A stretch of DNA of 37,878 bases from a virus: positions 1 to 37,878 of IMG/VR virus record IMGVR_UViG_3300044641_004325. One strand, given 5' to 3'. Shown here one piece after another: positions 1-6,765 of this stretch (positions within the stretch are counted from its first letter, which is position 1; each line of letters begins with the position of its first letter). The position numbers and the translations under genes were made by a program. The notes below the pieces were generated by a model, which was not told the origin of the DNA, ran no database searches, and worked only from the letters and a program-made list of their open reading frames with translations.

Positions 1-85
1 GTATGGGTGGGCCTACCGAGTCCTGGACGCTCAATGGTTCGGAGTGGCCCAGCGCCGCCGTCGTGTGTTCGTTGTCGGACATCTT
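1..85. repeat. Direct terminal repeat, left copy
   Basis: Bases 1-85 are identical to 37794-37878. The repeat lies inside the methyltransferase gene and keeps its reading frame, so it reads as the overlap of a circular assembly rather than a biological insertion. A true short terminal repeat of a linear virion genome cannot be excluded from sequence alone. Confidence 0.97.
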
Positions 86-862
86 GGAGACTGGCAGCGT
101 GCCGCAAAGGTTTTTTTTGAGCAAGAAAGCTTGCGCCGGGATAATCCGCCGAGCCGGGAAGCGCGGCAAGGCGCTGCCGCCAGCGTTGGAGGCGGCCCTG
201 ATGGCGGTCGCATCGCCGGCACAGTAAGCAGCAAGTGGTCGAAGGGCAGCGGCGGCCCCGCGGGCGATGAGTGCTACAACATGGTCGCGCAGGTATTTAA
301 AGTCCGTGGCGGCGTTGAGCGTGAGGACGGCAGCCGCGGCAGCACCAACATCGGCAAGCAGGCGGGCAAGGGCTACCTCGGCAGCGAGGAACGCGCGTTT
401 ACGCTGGCGGCGGCGCAGGATCAGTTCGTCGCGCAGCCCGTCGCCTTCCACGCTAACGCGCAGGCTTGCCAACTTCCCGGCCCCGACCGCGACACAAGCA
501 TCAGCGACAGCCTTACTCGGTCGCAACAAGCGGCGGTCGCGCAGCCGGTTTACGGCACCGACTGCTACAACGGCGCGATTACGGGCGATGTCGCCGCCAC
601 GCTTGGCACGCCGGGCAGCAGCGTCAACGCGAGCGGGCCGACGGTGATGCAGCCGGCGGCCACCGCCATGCAAGTCCGCCGCCTTACGCCCGTCGAGTGC
701 GAGCGGCTGCAAGGCTTCCCTGACGGGTACACCAACATCCCGTGGCGCAAGAAGCCCGAGGCACCGGACGGGCCGCGCTACAAGGCGCTCGGCAACAGCA
801 TGGCCGTGCCGTGCATGGCCTGGATCGGCAAGCGGATCGCGGAGGTGGACCGTGGCGATTGA
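1..862 (+). CDS. DNA (cytosine-5) methyltransferase, C-terminal part
   Basis: This is the C-terminal part of a 422-residue m5C methyltransferase whose start is at 37387. Residue 137 begins at base 2. Visible are the QRRRR of motif VIII (full-length residues 153-157), a long variable region (about 165-360) that should hold the target recognition domain, then motif IX RLTPVECERLQGFP (363-376) and motif X with GNSMAVP (about 400-406). The variable region contains a segment like SSKWSKGSGGPAGDE, a type I recall from other phage methyltransferases. No cognate restriction enzyme is nearby, so it is an orphan enzyme, probably modifying phage DNA against host restriction. Its stop overlaps the next gene by 11 bp. 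The sequence recognised cannot be predicted here. Confidence 0.95.
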   Translation, partial: YGWAYRVLDAQWFGVAQRRRRVFVVGHLGDWQRAAKVFFEQESLRRDNPPSREARQGAAASVGGGPDGGRIAGTVSSKWSKGSGGPAGDECYNMVAQVFKVRGGVEREDGSRGSTNIGKQAGKGYLGSEERAFTLAAAQDQFVAQPVAFHANAQACQLPGPDRDTSISDSLTRSQQAAVAQPVYGTDCYNGAITGDVAATLGTPGSSVNASGPTVMQPAATAMQVRRLTPVECERLQGFPDGYTNIPWRKKPEAPDGPRYKALGNSMAVPCMAWIGKRIAEVDRGD

Positions 863-1130
863 ACTCGACGACCTCGACAAGGACTTCCTCGCCCGCTCGC
901 ACACGCCCGACGAGTGGCGGCGTGAGCTGAAGGACGCGCTCGAGCGCAACGCGCTCTACTTCCGGCGCATCCTCGAGCTCATGGACCAGGTGACGGCGCT
1001 GAAGGAAGCCGCTGGGGTGACGCCCGCGCATCGGTGCGCGTACCCCGGCTGCCTCGACGGCGGCGGGCGGTGTCACGCGATGTTTAAGGGCGAGTGTTCT
1101 GGACCCAAACAGGAGAGGACGACGATATGA
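852..1130 (+). CDS. Hypothetical protein with C-terminal Cys cluster
   Basis: A 92-residue protein starting at GTG inside the end of the methyltransferase gene. The first 50 residues are acidic and predicted helical (motif DEWRRELKDALERNALYF). The C-terminal third has four cysteines and two histidines in about 25 residues (HRCAYPGC then GRCHAMFKGEC), which could bind zinc. I do not recognise a family. The 11-bp overlap upstream and ATGA overlap downstream place it firmly in the rightward operon, translationally coupled to the methyltransferase. Confidence 0.75.
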   Translation: MAIELDDLDKDFLARSHTPDEWRRELKDALERNALYFRRILELMDQVTALKEAAGVTPAHRCAYPGCLDGGGRCHAMFKGECSGPKQERTTI

Positions 1131-1372
1131 GCACGATCAACGACGGCGGCCCGGCGTTTCCGCGCCCGGCAGCGTTCAGCAACGCAGAAAGAACCGCTTG
1201 CACGGAGCAAGACGGCATGACCCTGCGCGACTGGTTCGCGGGGCAGGCGTTGGCGGGGATGATCAGCGCCGTTGACCCTAAAAGCGAAGGGTCACAGGCC
1301 ATCAAGCCGATTGCCGAAGCCGCCTACGACTTTGCCGACGCCATGCTTCGGGCGCGGGAGGTGAAGCCGTGA
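1127..1372 (+). CDS. Small conserved phage protein (GGPAFP...GMTLRDWFA type)
   Basis: An 81-residue protein starting at ATG 1127, 4-bp ATGA overlap with the preceding stop, with AGGAGAGG upstream. The pattern NDGGPAFPRP followed by GMTLRDWFAGQALAGM is one I recall from many small phage and prophage proteins of unknown function. The C-terminal half is helical (AEAAYDFADAMLRA). It ends in REVKP, encoded by the ribosome-binding sequence of the next gene. Function unknown. Confidence 0.8.
   Translation: MSTINDGGPAFPRPAAFSNAERTACTEQDGMTLRDWFAGQALAGMISAVDPKSEGSQAIKPIAEAAYDFADAMLRAREVKP
1357..1372 (+). promoter_or_regulatory. Recurrent SD/stop/start cassette
   Basis: GGAGGTGAAGCCGTGA combines a Shine-Dalgarno sequence, the stop TGA of the upstream gene and the GTG start of the next one. 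It recurs exactly at 1629-1644, and 15 of its 16 bases recur at 2014-2028, where the stop is lost. This explains why three neighbouring protein segments share the tail EVKP. Confidence 0.8.
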
Positions 1373-1644
1373 GCGAACAACCCGAAGCCCTGCGGTTGGC
1401 TGACATATTGACGGCAATATCCGAAGACCCGATGTGGGCGTGTCACGGCGAGATAGACAAAATCACAGCGGAAAAAACCGCCGCCGAACTGCGCCGCCTG
1501 CATGCGGTGAACGCGGATCTGTTGGGGGTGTTGGATAGTTTGGCCGCATGGTATGACGGCGAAGTTGGGGCGCATATGGATGAACCACACGCGGCCGAAG
1601 TAGCCCGCGCCGCCATCGCCCGCGCAGAGGAGGTGAAGCCGTGA
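1369..1644 (+). CDS. Small phage protein, helical
   Basis: A 91-residue protein starting at GTG in a GTGA overlap, with SD GGAGG 6 bases upstream. It is mostly helical: LRLADILTAISED, then AEKTAAELRRLHAVNADLLGVLDSLAAW. The AAELRRLHxVNxxLL pattern resembles small phage proteins of unknown function. The C-terminal tail EEVKP again comes from the SD cassette of the next gene. No catalytic motif is visible. Real gene on coding overlap and SD; function unknown. Confidence 0.8.
   Translation: MSEQPEALRLADILTAISEDPMWACHGEIDKITAEKTAAELRRLHAVNADLLGVLDSLAAWYDGEVGAHMDEPHAAEVARAAIARAEEVKP
1629..1644 (+). promoter_or_regulatory. Recurrent SD/stop/start cassette, second copy
   Basis: Exact second copy of GGAGGTGAAGCCGTGA. 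Here it couples the stop of the 91-residue protein to the GTG of a 32-residue membrane peptide. Confidence 0.8.
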
Positions 1645-1739
1645 GCATCAAGACCCCGCAGGAACTACTGGCAATCGCCGTGCGCGTGTTCATCGCTGCC
1701 GCTAGCGCGACGGTGCTGACATGGATGGTGCTGTCGTGA
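1641..1739 (+). CDS. 32-residue single-pass membrane peptide
   Basis: GTG start within the repeated cassette and GTGA overlaps at both ends. The peptide begins MSIKTPQELLAIAV and continues with a hydrophobic stretch (residues about 9-30, AVRVFIAAASATVLTWMVL) long enough for one membrane span. There is no lipobox. Its survival between two tightly overlapping genes, with a perfect SD, argues that it is translated. Possible roles such as inner-membrane superinfection exclusion are guesses. Confidence 0.6.
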   Translation: MSIKTPQELLAIAVRVFIAAASATVLTWMVLS

Positions 1740-2290
1740 CCGACAAACTGGACGAAATGTGGGCGGCGCTGGAGGCGTTGCAGCCGACCGCCGATGCGAA
1801 CGGCTATGGCGAGTTGTGGCGGCAGATGTGTGAGCGACGACATTGGCGATCTGCGATCAGCGTGGCGGCGACGCTAGACAAAGATTTTCCTAACGAGCGC
1901 GAAGCGTCTTGGGCGGCGTGGGCGGCGAGTGACGCAGCGAAGGCGCAAGCGGATGAAGATGCGCGGATTGCAAGACCTGCTTTGCTTGCCCAACGCGCCA
2001 TCGACGCGATCAAGGAGGTGAAGCCGTGTGAACTGCTTGAACTCGCAGCGAAGGCGGCGGGGATGGATTCCTTGTGGCGAGGGGATGAGGACGGGTTGTC
2101 ATGGAACCCCCTCACCGACGACGGAGATGCGCTGCGGTTGGCGGTGAAGTTGTTTGATGGCGACGACATGGAGGTGATTTGGCACAACGCCAGACGGCTA
2201 CGCGCCGAACGCCCCGAGTTGGACGAAGTTGCCGCTATCCGCCACGCCATCGTCCGCGATGCTGCCGAAATCGGGAGGAACATGACATGA
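1736..2290 (+). CDS. Hypothetical protein, apparent fusion of two small phage genes
   Basis: A 184-residue protein; GTG 1736 is chosen because it gives the GTGA overlap seen throughout the operon (an ATG at 1721 would add five residues). The N-terminal half (to about 97) is helical and Trp/Ala-rich. At 2014-2028 the frame runs through a copy of the SD cassette, giving KEVKP and then Cys where its two sister genes have a stop. The second half begins ELLELAAKAAGM and has WNPLTDDGDALRLAVKL, a pattern I recall from stand-alone phage proteins of unknown function. It therefore looks like two neighbouring genes joined by loss of a stop codon. Confidence 0.75.
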   Translation: MTDKLDEMWAALEALQPTADANGYGELWRQMCERRHWRSAISVAATLDKDFPNEREASWAAWAASDAAKAQADEDARIARPALLAQRAIDAIKEVKPCELLELAAKAAGMDSLWRGDEDGLSWNPLTDDGDALRLAVKLFDGDDMEVIWHNARRLRAERPELDEVAAIRHAIVRDAAEIGRNMT

Positions 2291-2583
2291 CCGACACAAT
2301 TACCCTGCGCCGCGCCGATGCCGAGCAGATACGGCAAGCATTGGTGTCGGGCGAAAAACTTTTCGCCGCCCTCGCCGCCCTCGACGCCGCGCTCGCGGAG
2401 CCGGAGCCTGCCTTGCAGGTTGACGCGTTGCGGTATCGTTGGATTGCGGAGAATGCACTGGCTATCGACTTTGTTGCCGACCCAGACAACATGGTGCAAA
2501 TCTGGCATGGCACTGACCCCGCCCGATTTTCGGCGGGCAAGACGCTAGACGAAGCCGTTGATGCAGCAAGGAGGAGGACATGA
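2287..2583 (+). CDS. MTDTITL-family small protein, paralog 1
   Basis: A 98-residue protein, ATG in an ATGA overlap, SD GGGAGGAA. It is the first of three tandem paralogs. The shared N-terminal module reads MTDTITLRRADAEQIRQAL, then a variable linker, then ALAALDAALAEP. The unique C-terminal part has LRYRWIAENALAIDF and TLDEAVDAAR, a pattern I have seen in small phage proteins with no known role. Cytoplasmic; no catalytic residues are evident. Confidence 0.78.
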   Translation: MTDTITLRRADAEQIRQALVSGEKLFAALAALDAALAEPEPALQVDALRYRWIAENALAIDFVADPDNMVQIWHGTDPARFSAGKTLDEAVDAARRRT

Positions 2584-2879
2584 CCGACACAATCACCCTG
2601 CCCCGCGCTGTGGTTGAGCAGGTACGGGCGTCGTTTAAGGTCGTGCATGGCACGATTACGGAAACCGGGTGGGCGCTAGATTGCAGGGAAGAACTTGCCG
2701 TCATCGACGCCGCGCTTGCGGAGCCAAAGAAGGTAACGCCCTCCACCCCTGTGCAGTACGGATGGCTATGCCCTGCTTGCGGTCGCGGGAACGCACCGCT
2801 TGCTCAAACTTGCTCATGCAAGGGATGGCCGAGCCTGCAAATAACTTGCGGCCCTGCAACGATGACTGGAGGAACATGA
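2580..2879 (+). CDS. MTDTITL-family small protein with zinc ribbon, paralog 2
   Basis: A 99-residue protein in an ATGA overlap with paralog 1 and preceded by AGGAGGA. The N-terminal module MTDTITLPRAVVEQVRASF and the AVIDAALAEP block match paralogs 1 and 3. The C-terminal half is unrelated to theirs: WLCPACGRGN followed by TCSC gives four cysteines, suggesting a zinc ribbon. The gene family therefore keeps a common N-terminus and swaps C-termini. Function unknown. Confidence 0.78.
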   Translation: MTDTITLPRAVVEQVRASFKVVHGTITETGWALDCREELAVIDAALAEPKKVTPSTPVQYGWLCPACGRGNAPLAQTCSCKGWPSLQITCGPATMTGGT

Positions 2880-2880
2880 C

Positions 2881-3273
2881 ATGACCGACAACATCACGCT
2901 GCCCAGCGCTGTGGTTGAGCAAGTGCGTGAGGTGCTGAAGGAACTCGACTACGCCAGCGAACCGTATGTGAATGAGATAGCCCGCACCACCCTCGCCGCC
3001 CTCGACGCCGCGCTCGCGGGGCCGGGGTTGCAGAAAGAGCGACCCGACTTCCTCTCGGGCTACTACGCCGGGCTCGCTGACGGCAGGCGCATCGCCGCGC
3101 TTGCGGAGCCGGACGCCGTCGCCCTGCTGACCGAGGTCCGCGACGCTCTGCGGCGGCTCGACCCTGCCTGGTGCGCCGTCAACGGTAAGGAGCAGATCGG
3201 CGACGAGGAGCTCGACGAGCTCATCGCGCGCGTCGAGGATGCCGTGGAGGATGGTGATGGAACGCCCGCCTGA
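2881..3273 (+). CDS. MTDTITL-family small protein, paralog 3
   Basis: A 130-residue protein starting 1 bp after paralog 2, with SD GGAGGAA. N-terminus MTDNITLPSAVVEQVREVL, then TLAALDAALAGP. A second, weaker LAEPDAVALLTEVRDALRRLDP element around residues 76-100 suggests internal duplication. The motif GYYAGLADGR resembles short blocks in other phage hypothetical proteins. The C-terminus is very acidic (DEELDELIARVEDAVEDGDG). Function unknown. Confidence 0.78.
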   Translation: MTDNITLPSAVVEQVREVLKELDYASEPYVNEIARTTLAALDAALAGPGLQKERPDFLSGYYAGLADGRRIAALAEPDAVALLTEVRDALRRLDPAWCAVNGKEQIGDEELDELIARVEDAVEDGDGTPA

Positions 3274-3367
3274 CTTCGGCCCGCTGTTCCGGCTGCTGCG
3301 GGATGCGCTTATCGTCTGCGCCGCCATTCTCGGCACGTTCTGGGGCATCCTTGCCCTGATCTCTTAA
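3257..3367 (+). CDS. 36-residue membrane peptide, end of rightward operon
   Basis: ATG 3257 is chosen because GGAGG at 3246-3250 lies 6 bases upstream; ATG 3251 would abut the SD. The peptide has an N-terminal MERPPDFGPLFRLLRDA and a hydrophobic C-terminal span (about 18-36). It overlaps paralog 3 by 17 bp and its stop converges on and overlaps the stop of the primase-helicase gene by 4 bp, so it closes the operon. Function unknown. Confidence 0.55.
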   Translation: MERPPDFGPLFRLLRDALIVCAAILGTFWGILALIS

Positions 3368-5370
3368 CGCTCCCAGGCCGGCGCCGCTTCCTCGAGCCCG
3401 GCGGCCGTCATCGCGATGGCCTCGAAGCGCCGGCGGTTCTTCTCGTAGGACGTCACCTCGATCAGCCCCTCGCGCTGCATGTCGAACAGCAGCGACCAGA
3501 AGTCGCGCCGGTCGATGGCCGGGAAGTTCTTCGACCCCGAGAGCACGATCCACGCGCTGTTGTTCGCGGTCTTGCTGAGCGACACCCGCTGCCCCGCCTG
3601 CACGGTCGCTGCGAGCAGTTTGAGAATCGCACCGCGATTGGAAGTTCGCAACACATTGCGCGCCGCTGCGGAGGCAGTCACCTCGCCGAAGCGCTTGAAG
3701 ACGCGCGCGCCGGGGTCGAACTCGAGCCGGATCGGCGGCTGCAGGGCGCCGAAGTTGCACTTCTCGTGGCGCAGCACGACGGCGTCCTCTTCGCGGGTCA
3801 TCGCCCAGCGCGAGCGCGCCGAGTTGTTCCAGGCGGTCGAGCCCGAGAAGGTCGAGTTGGTGTCCGCGCCTGCGCCCATGCGCACCGAGGCCTTATCCAC
3901 ATGCGCGAGCAGCAGCACCCCTGCCCCGCTCGCCTGGGCGATCGCGTTGAGCGCGCGCATGAACCCGCGCACCTCGGCGCGGTCGTTCTCGTTCGCTGAG
4001 AACACGTCCGATGCGTTGTCGATGATGACGGCCTGAGCTTGGTGCCGGGCGACGGTGTCGGCCAGCCACTGCATGCGGGCGGTCACCCCGCCTTCGCGCC
4101 AGAGCACGCAGTCCTGTTGCGTCAGGTCGTAGGCGTACACCCGCCCCTCGAGCTCGGCAAGTTCGACGCCGAGGTCGCCCGCGATGTTCGCCAGGCGAAA
4201 GTGCACGGTGCGCGCCTCGTCCTCGGCCGACAGGACCAGGACCCGGCAGGGGGCGACCGGGTCGATGGACATGAACGGCCGGCCGAGGCCGAGGCAGGCA
4301 GCGAGCTGCAGGGAGAGGTTCGACTTGCCCACACCGCCGTTCGCGGCGAGGAGCGTGGTCGTGCGCCGGGGCATCCACCCCTGCACGAGCCATTCTGGCG
4401 GCTCTGGGGCGGTCCCCGCGAGGGCTGACCAGTCGAGTGGGGCAAGGTCGGAGGGCCGCTCAGGGGCCGCCTGCGGGCCTCCGAGGTTGATTGTGACCGG
4501 GGCGGGGGCTGCCGGGCGGTAGCGGTCGGCGCCGGAGACCATCCGCGGGATCTCGTGGTAGCGGGACTGCCACCGGTCCGAGCGGTCTGGGGCGGCGTCC
4601 ATGAGGCCGCGCAGCAGGTTCACGATCGCCCCGCCGCCAGCGCCGGAGGCTGCGAGCTTGGCCGAGAGCGAGAGCAGCGGGCCGTGGTAGGCCTCGCCCG
4701 TCACCACCTGCTGCACGAGCGCGGCCCAGTCGGGCTCCGCCGGGCCGGCGTGGGCTGCCGGGGCGAGCTGGCGCGGCTCGAGCGCCGAGAGGTCGATGCC
4801 GAACACCGAGGCGGCATCCTCAAGGGTGAGGCGCTGGTCGGGGTTCCAGACTGAGAGGCGCACCTCGTGCGCCGCGCCGCCCTTGGTGTTGCGGCCGACG
4901 GGCAGCCGGCAGTAGCGCACGGCGTTGTTGCCCGAGGCGTCGGCCTTGATGAGCCGGGCGTCGGCCATCGCGGACATCAGCCGATCGATGAGCTCGAGGT
5001 CCTGCGTGGCCGGGTCGGCGGGGTCGAGGAACACGCCGATCTGGTGGTTGCCGGGCGAGGTCTCGATGACATAGGACGGCCGGCCGTTGATCTCCTGCGG
5101 GTCGGCATCGTCCGCGACGAGCACGGCGAGCGAGTGGAACGCGCTCTTGCTGCGGCGCGGCGCGTTGAGCCGCGAGACGCTGAAGTAGGTGTTCTGCTCG
5201 CCGCGGCGGTCGAGCATCTCGACCTGGCGATCGGTCGCGCGCCAGAACGAGCCCGACCAGATATCGGGCGGTGCGTTGTGCGGATCTGCGGTGAACGCGC
5301 AGGTCCATCCGAATGTGTTGTCTCCGAGCGGCCCGTAGGCCGCGGAGAGGAACTCCGAGTTCTTGACCAT
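3364..5370 (-). CDS. RepB-type primase / RepA-like helicase fusion
   Basis: A 668-residue replication protein. Residues about 30-200 look like a RepB/AEP-type primase: LVADDAD (84-90) supplies acidic metal ligands, followed by ETSPGNHQIG (103-112) and NNAVRYCRLPVGRNTKGG (148-165). Residues about 325-560 form a RecA-fold helicase of the RepA/AAA_25 type: Walker A AANGGVGKSN (342-351), Walker B VIID (448-451), LLLAHVDK (486-493) and a sensor-like SGSTAWNNSARSR (509-521). The C-terminal 100 residues look like a winged helix. It should prime and unwind phage DNA at its origin. It is expressed leftward behind the small HTH gene, 20 bp away, with an AGGGGG SD. Confidence 0.9.
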   Translation of the reverse strand: MVKNSEFLSAAYGPLGDNTFGWTCAFTADPHNAPPDIWSGSFWRATDRQVEMLDRRGEQNTYFSVSRLNAPRRSKSAFHSLAVLVADDADPQEINGRPSYVIETSPGNHQIGVFLDPADPATQDLELIDRLMSAMADARLIKADASGNNAVRYCRLPVGRNTKGGAAHEVRLSVWNPDQRLTLEDAASVFGIDLSALEPRQLAPAAHAGPAEPDWAALVQQVVTGEAYHGPLLSLSAKLAASGAGGGAIVNLLRGLMDAAPDRSDRWQSRYHEIPRMVSGADRYRPAAPAPVTINLGGPQAAPERPSDLAPLDWSALAGTAPEPPEWLVQGWMPRRTTTLLAANGGVGKSNLSLQLAACLGLGRPFMSIDPVAPCRVLVLSAEDEARTVHFRLANIAGDLGVELAELEGRVYAYDLTQQDCVLWREGGVTARMQWLADTVARHQAQAVIIDNASDVFSANENDRAEVRGFMRALNAIAQASGAGVLLLAHVDKASVRMGAGADTNSTFSGSTAWNNSARSRWAMTREEDAVVLRHEKCNFGALQPPIRLEFDPGARVFKRFGEVTASAAARNVLRTSNRGAILKLLAATVQAGQRVSLSKTANNSAWIVLSGSKNFPAIDRRDFWSLLFDMQREGLIEVTSYEKNRRRFEAIAMTAAGLEEAAPAWER

Positions 5371-5390
5371 GCCGGCCCCCTGCCGATGGG

Positions 5391-5615
5391 TCAGATGTCA
5401 GCGAGATCGCTGAGACGGATGGCGAGGCGCTCGGCGCGCGAGTGCTTGAGGATGGCCGGCCAATGGCGGCGCGGGATGTGCCCGTTCGTGCCGCGCTTGT
5501 CTCTTGACATCATCCACCGCGACACCGCGCTCGGTGACATCGACAAGATGCGTGCGGTGGCGCGCACTCCGCCCAATTTCTCGACAATTTCGCGGGCAGG
5601 ACTCAGTTGCGACAT
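5391..5615 (-). CDS. Cro-like HTH regulator
   Basis: A 74-residue DNA-binding protein with IVEKLGGVRATARILSMSPSAVSRW as helix-turn-helix (about 10-34) and the tail GTNGHIPRRHWPAILKHSR. This is the small Cro/carph-isopro-like regulator type often seen opposite a phage repressor. It is divergent from the repressor at 5712 and probably co-transcribed with the primase-helicase gene, so its likely role is to switch the phage into lytic replication. Function is inferred from position and family. Confidence 0.85.
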   Translation of the reverse strand: MSQLSPAREIVEKLGGVRATARILSMSPSAVSRWMMSRDKRGTNGHIPRRHWPAILKHSRAERLAIRLSDLADI

Positions 5616-5711
5616 AACGCCGTTCTCGTTGTTGGTGTTGCGGGGAAGGGCCGAAGGTGCAAGAATGATGAGGAATTGTCAACACCACGCCTAAACAGCA
5701 ACGAGAAAACT
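5616..5711. promoter_or_regulatory. Divergent control region with nested inverted repeats
   Basis: This 96-bp gap separates the Cro-like gene and the repressor gene. TTCTCGTTG (5623-5631) and its reverse complement (5699-5707) form outer arms. TGGTGTTG (5633-5640) and CAACACCA (5680-5687) form inner arms. The two half-sites are 1 nt apart on the left and 11 nt apart on the right, a difference of one helical turn. A TTGACA -35 element reads leftward (5682 to 5677) but I see no good -10 for it. Likely operators for the two HTH proteins. Confidence 0.65.
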
Positions 5712-6311
5712 ATGCAAGCCAAATCAAAAATCGACACACGCTGGTTCCGAGAACGGTTAGCCGAGCGCGAGATGTCGCTGCGTCGGCTGGCGAAACACAT
5801 GGAACTCGACCCCTCCGCCGTCTCGCTGATGCTGCGCGGCAAGCGCGCGATGTCCGCAGAAGAGGCCAACCGCATCAGCGGCCTGCTCACAATCCCTGTG
5901 ACCGAGGTGCTCGCACGCGCCGGCATCCCCATTGAGGAGGATGCGCGCTCGCTGCCCGTGCGTGCGCACGTCGATGCGAAGGGCGCGGTGCGGGAAGTCA
6001 CGGCAAAGAATGCGCGCCGCGTGACGGCGCCGCGCGATGTCCCCGCCGGCGCGCTCGTCGTCCAGGTGCGTGCGCCTGAGCTGCAGCAGGACGGCTGGCT
6101 GATCTTCACCGGGCAGTTCGACGCGCGCGTCCAGGCGATGGTCGATCGCTTGGCAGTCGTCGAGGTCTCGGGCGGAGCGCGGCACGTCGGGTATGTCAAG
6201 CGCGGCTACGATGCCGACCGCGTGACGGTCCTTCCCTTCCCCGCTGGCTCCGCCATCGAGAACGTCGCCGCCACGGCCGCAGCCCCGGTGCTGTGGATTC
6301 GCCCGGTATAA
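5712..6311 (+). CDS. Repressor: XRE HTH with S24-like, serine-less C-terminal domain
   Basis: A 199-residue protein. ATG 5712 is used because an upstream in-frame start at 5607 would overlap the divergent regulator. The SD is weak. Residues about 12-68 are an XRE helix-turn-helix (LRRLAKHMELDPSAVSLML). Residues about 100-199 resemble the LexA/CI S24 fold: the VKRGYDADRVTVL block keeps the position of the catalytic lysine (K163), but where the family has the G-D-S-M serine this protein has RAPELQQDGW. It may therefore dimerise without self-cleavage. Likely the lysogeny repressor. Confidence 0.8.
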   Translation: MQAKSKIDTRWFRERLAEREMSLRRLAKHMELDPSAVSLMLRGKRAMSAEEANRISGLLTIPVTEVLARAGIPIEEDARSLPVRAHVDAKGAVREVTAKNARRVTAPRDVPAGALVVQVRAPELQQDGWLIFTGQFDARVQAMVDRLAVVEVSGGARHVGYVKRGYDADRVTVLPFPAGSAIENVAATAAAPVLWIRPV

Positions 6312-6322
6312 CCGGGCCTTTC
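6301..6322 (+). terminator. Hairpin terminator of the repressor gene
   Basis: GCCCGGT (6301-6307), loop ATA, ACCGGGC (6311-6317), then CTTTC. The stem includes the stop codon of the repressor gene. The T-tract is short, so termination may be partial. It separates the repressor transcript from the recombination operon. Confidence 0.55.
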
Positions 6323-6335
6323 GTTGTAGGTGTTG
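6319..6335 (+). promoter_or_regulatory. Second operator-like element
   Basis: TCGTTGTAGGTGTTG (6321-6335) matches 14 of 15 bases of 5626-5640 in the divergent control region, in the same orientation. It sits between the repressor terminator and the recombination operon that starts at 6393, where a repressor could block transcription. A possible promoter just downstream (TTGCGC, 17 bp, TAACTT) is weak. Confidence 0.5.
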
Positions 6336-6392
6336 CGCTTTTCGCATCACGATGCTAACTTCCTCCCCCGCCCCCACCACGAGGCTACAAAG

Positions 6393-6764
6393 ATGACCGC
6401 AGAAGAACTCGCGCAGCACTGGCTGCAAGCGAAGCGTGACGAACTCGCCGCAAACAACCGGCGCATCGACATCGAGCAGCAGATCCTCGCGCTCTTCCCC
6501 GCCAAGGAAGAGGGCAGCTCAAGCACCGCGCTCGAGAACGGCATGAAGCTCAAGACCACCGGCAAGCTGACGTACAAGGCCGACCTCGACAAGCTCCTCG
6601 CGCTCACGGCCGGCTGGCCGGAGAAGCCGGTCAAGACCAAGGTCGAGGCCGACGAGTCGCTGCTCAAGGCGATCCGCACCGACCGCCCCGACCTCTGGCG
6701 GCAGATCGCCCCCGCGATCACCGTCAAGCCCGCCAAGACCTACATCGTCATCGAGGAGGCCTGA
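6393..6764 (+). CDS. DUF7173-like protein, first gene of recombination operon
   Basis: A 123-residue protein; ATG 6393 follows GAGG by 8 bases. The N-terminal 35 residues are a charged helix (WLQAKRDELAANNRRIDIEQQILALFP), followed by KTTGKLTYKADLDKLLALTAGWP. This layout matches a family found directly upstream of Sak4-type ATPases and DUF669 proteins in phages. Role unknown, but context says DNA recombination. The stop is 1 bp before the ATPase gene. Confidence 0.75.
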   Translation: MTAEELAQHWLQAKRDELAANNRRIDIEQQILALFPAKEEGSSSTALENGMKLKTTGKLTYKADLDKLLALTAGWPEKPVKTKVEADESLLKAIRTDRPDLWRQIAPAITVKPAKTYIVIEEA

Positions 6765-6765
6765 C

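Noticed and set aside
5607-5711. 35-residue N-terminal extension of the repressor
   Set aside because: It would overlap the divergent regulator gene and run through the operator repeats. The extension has no HTH-family features.
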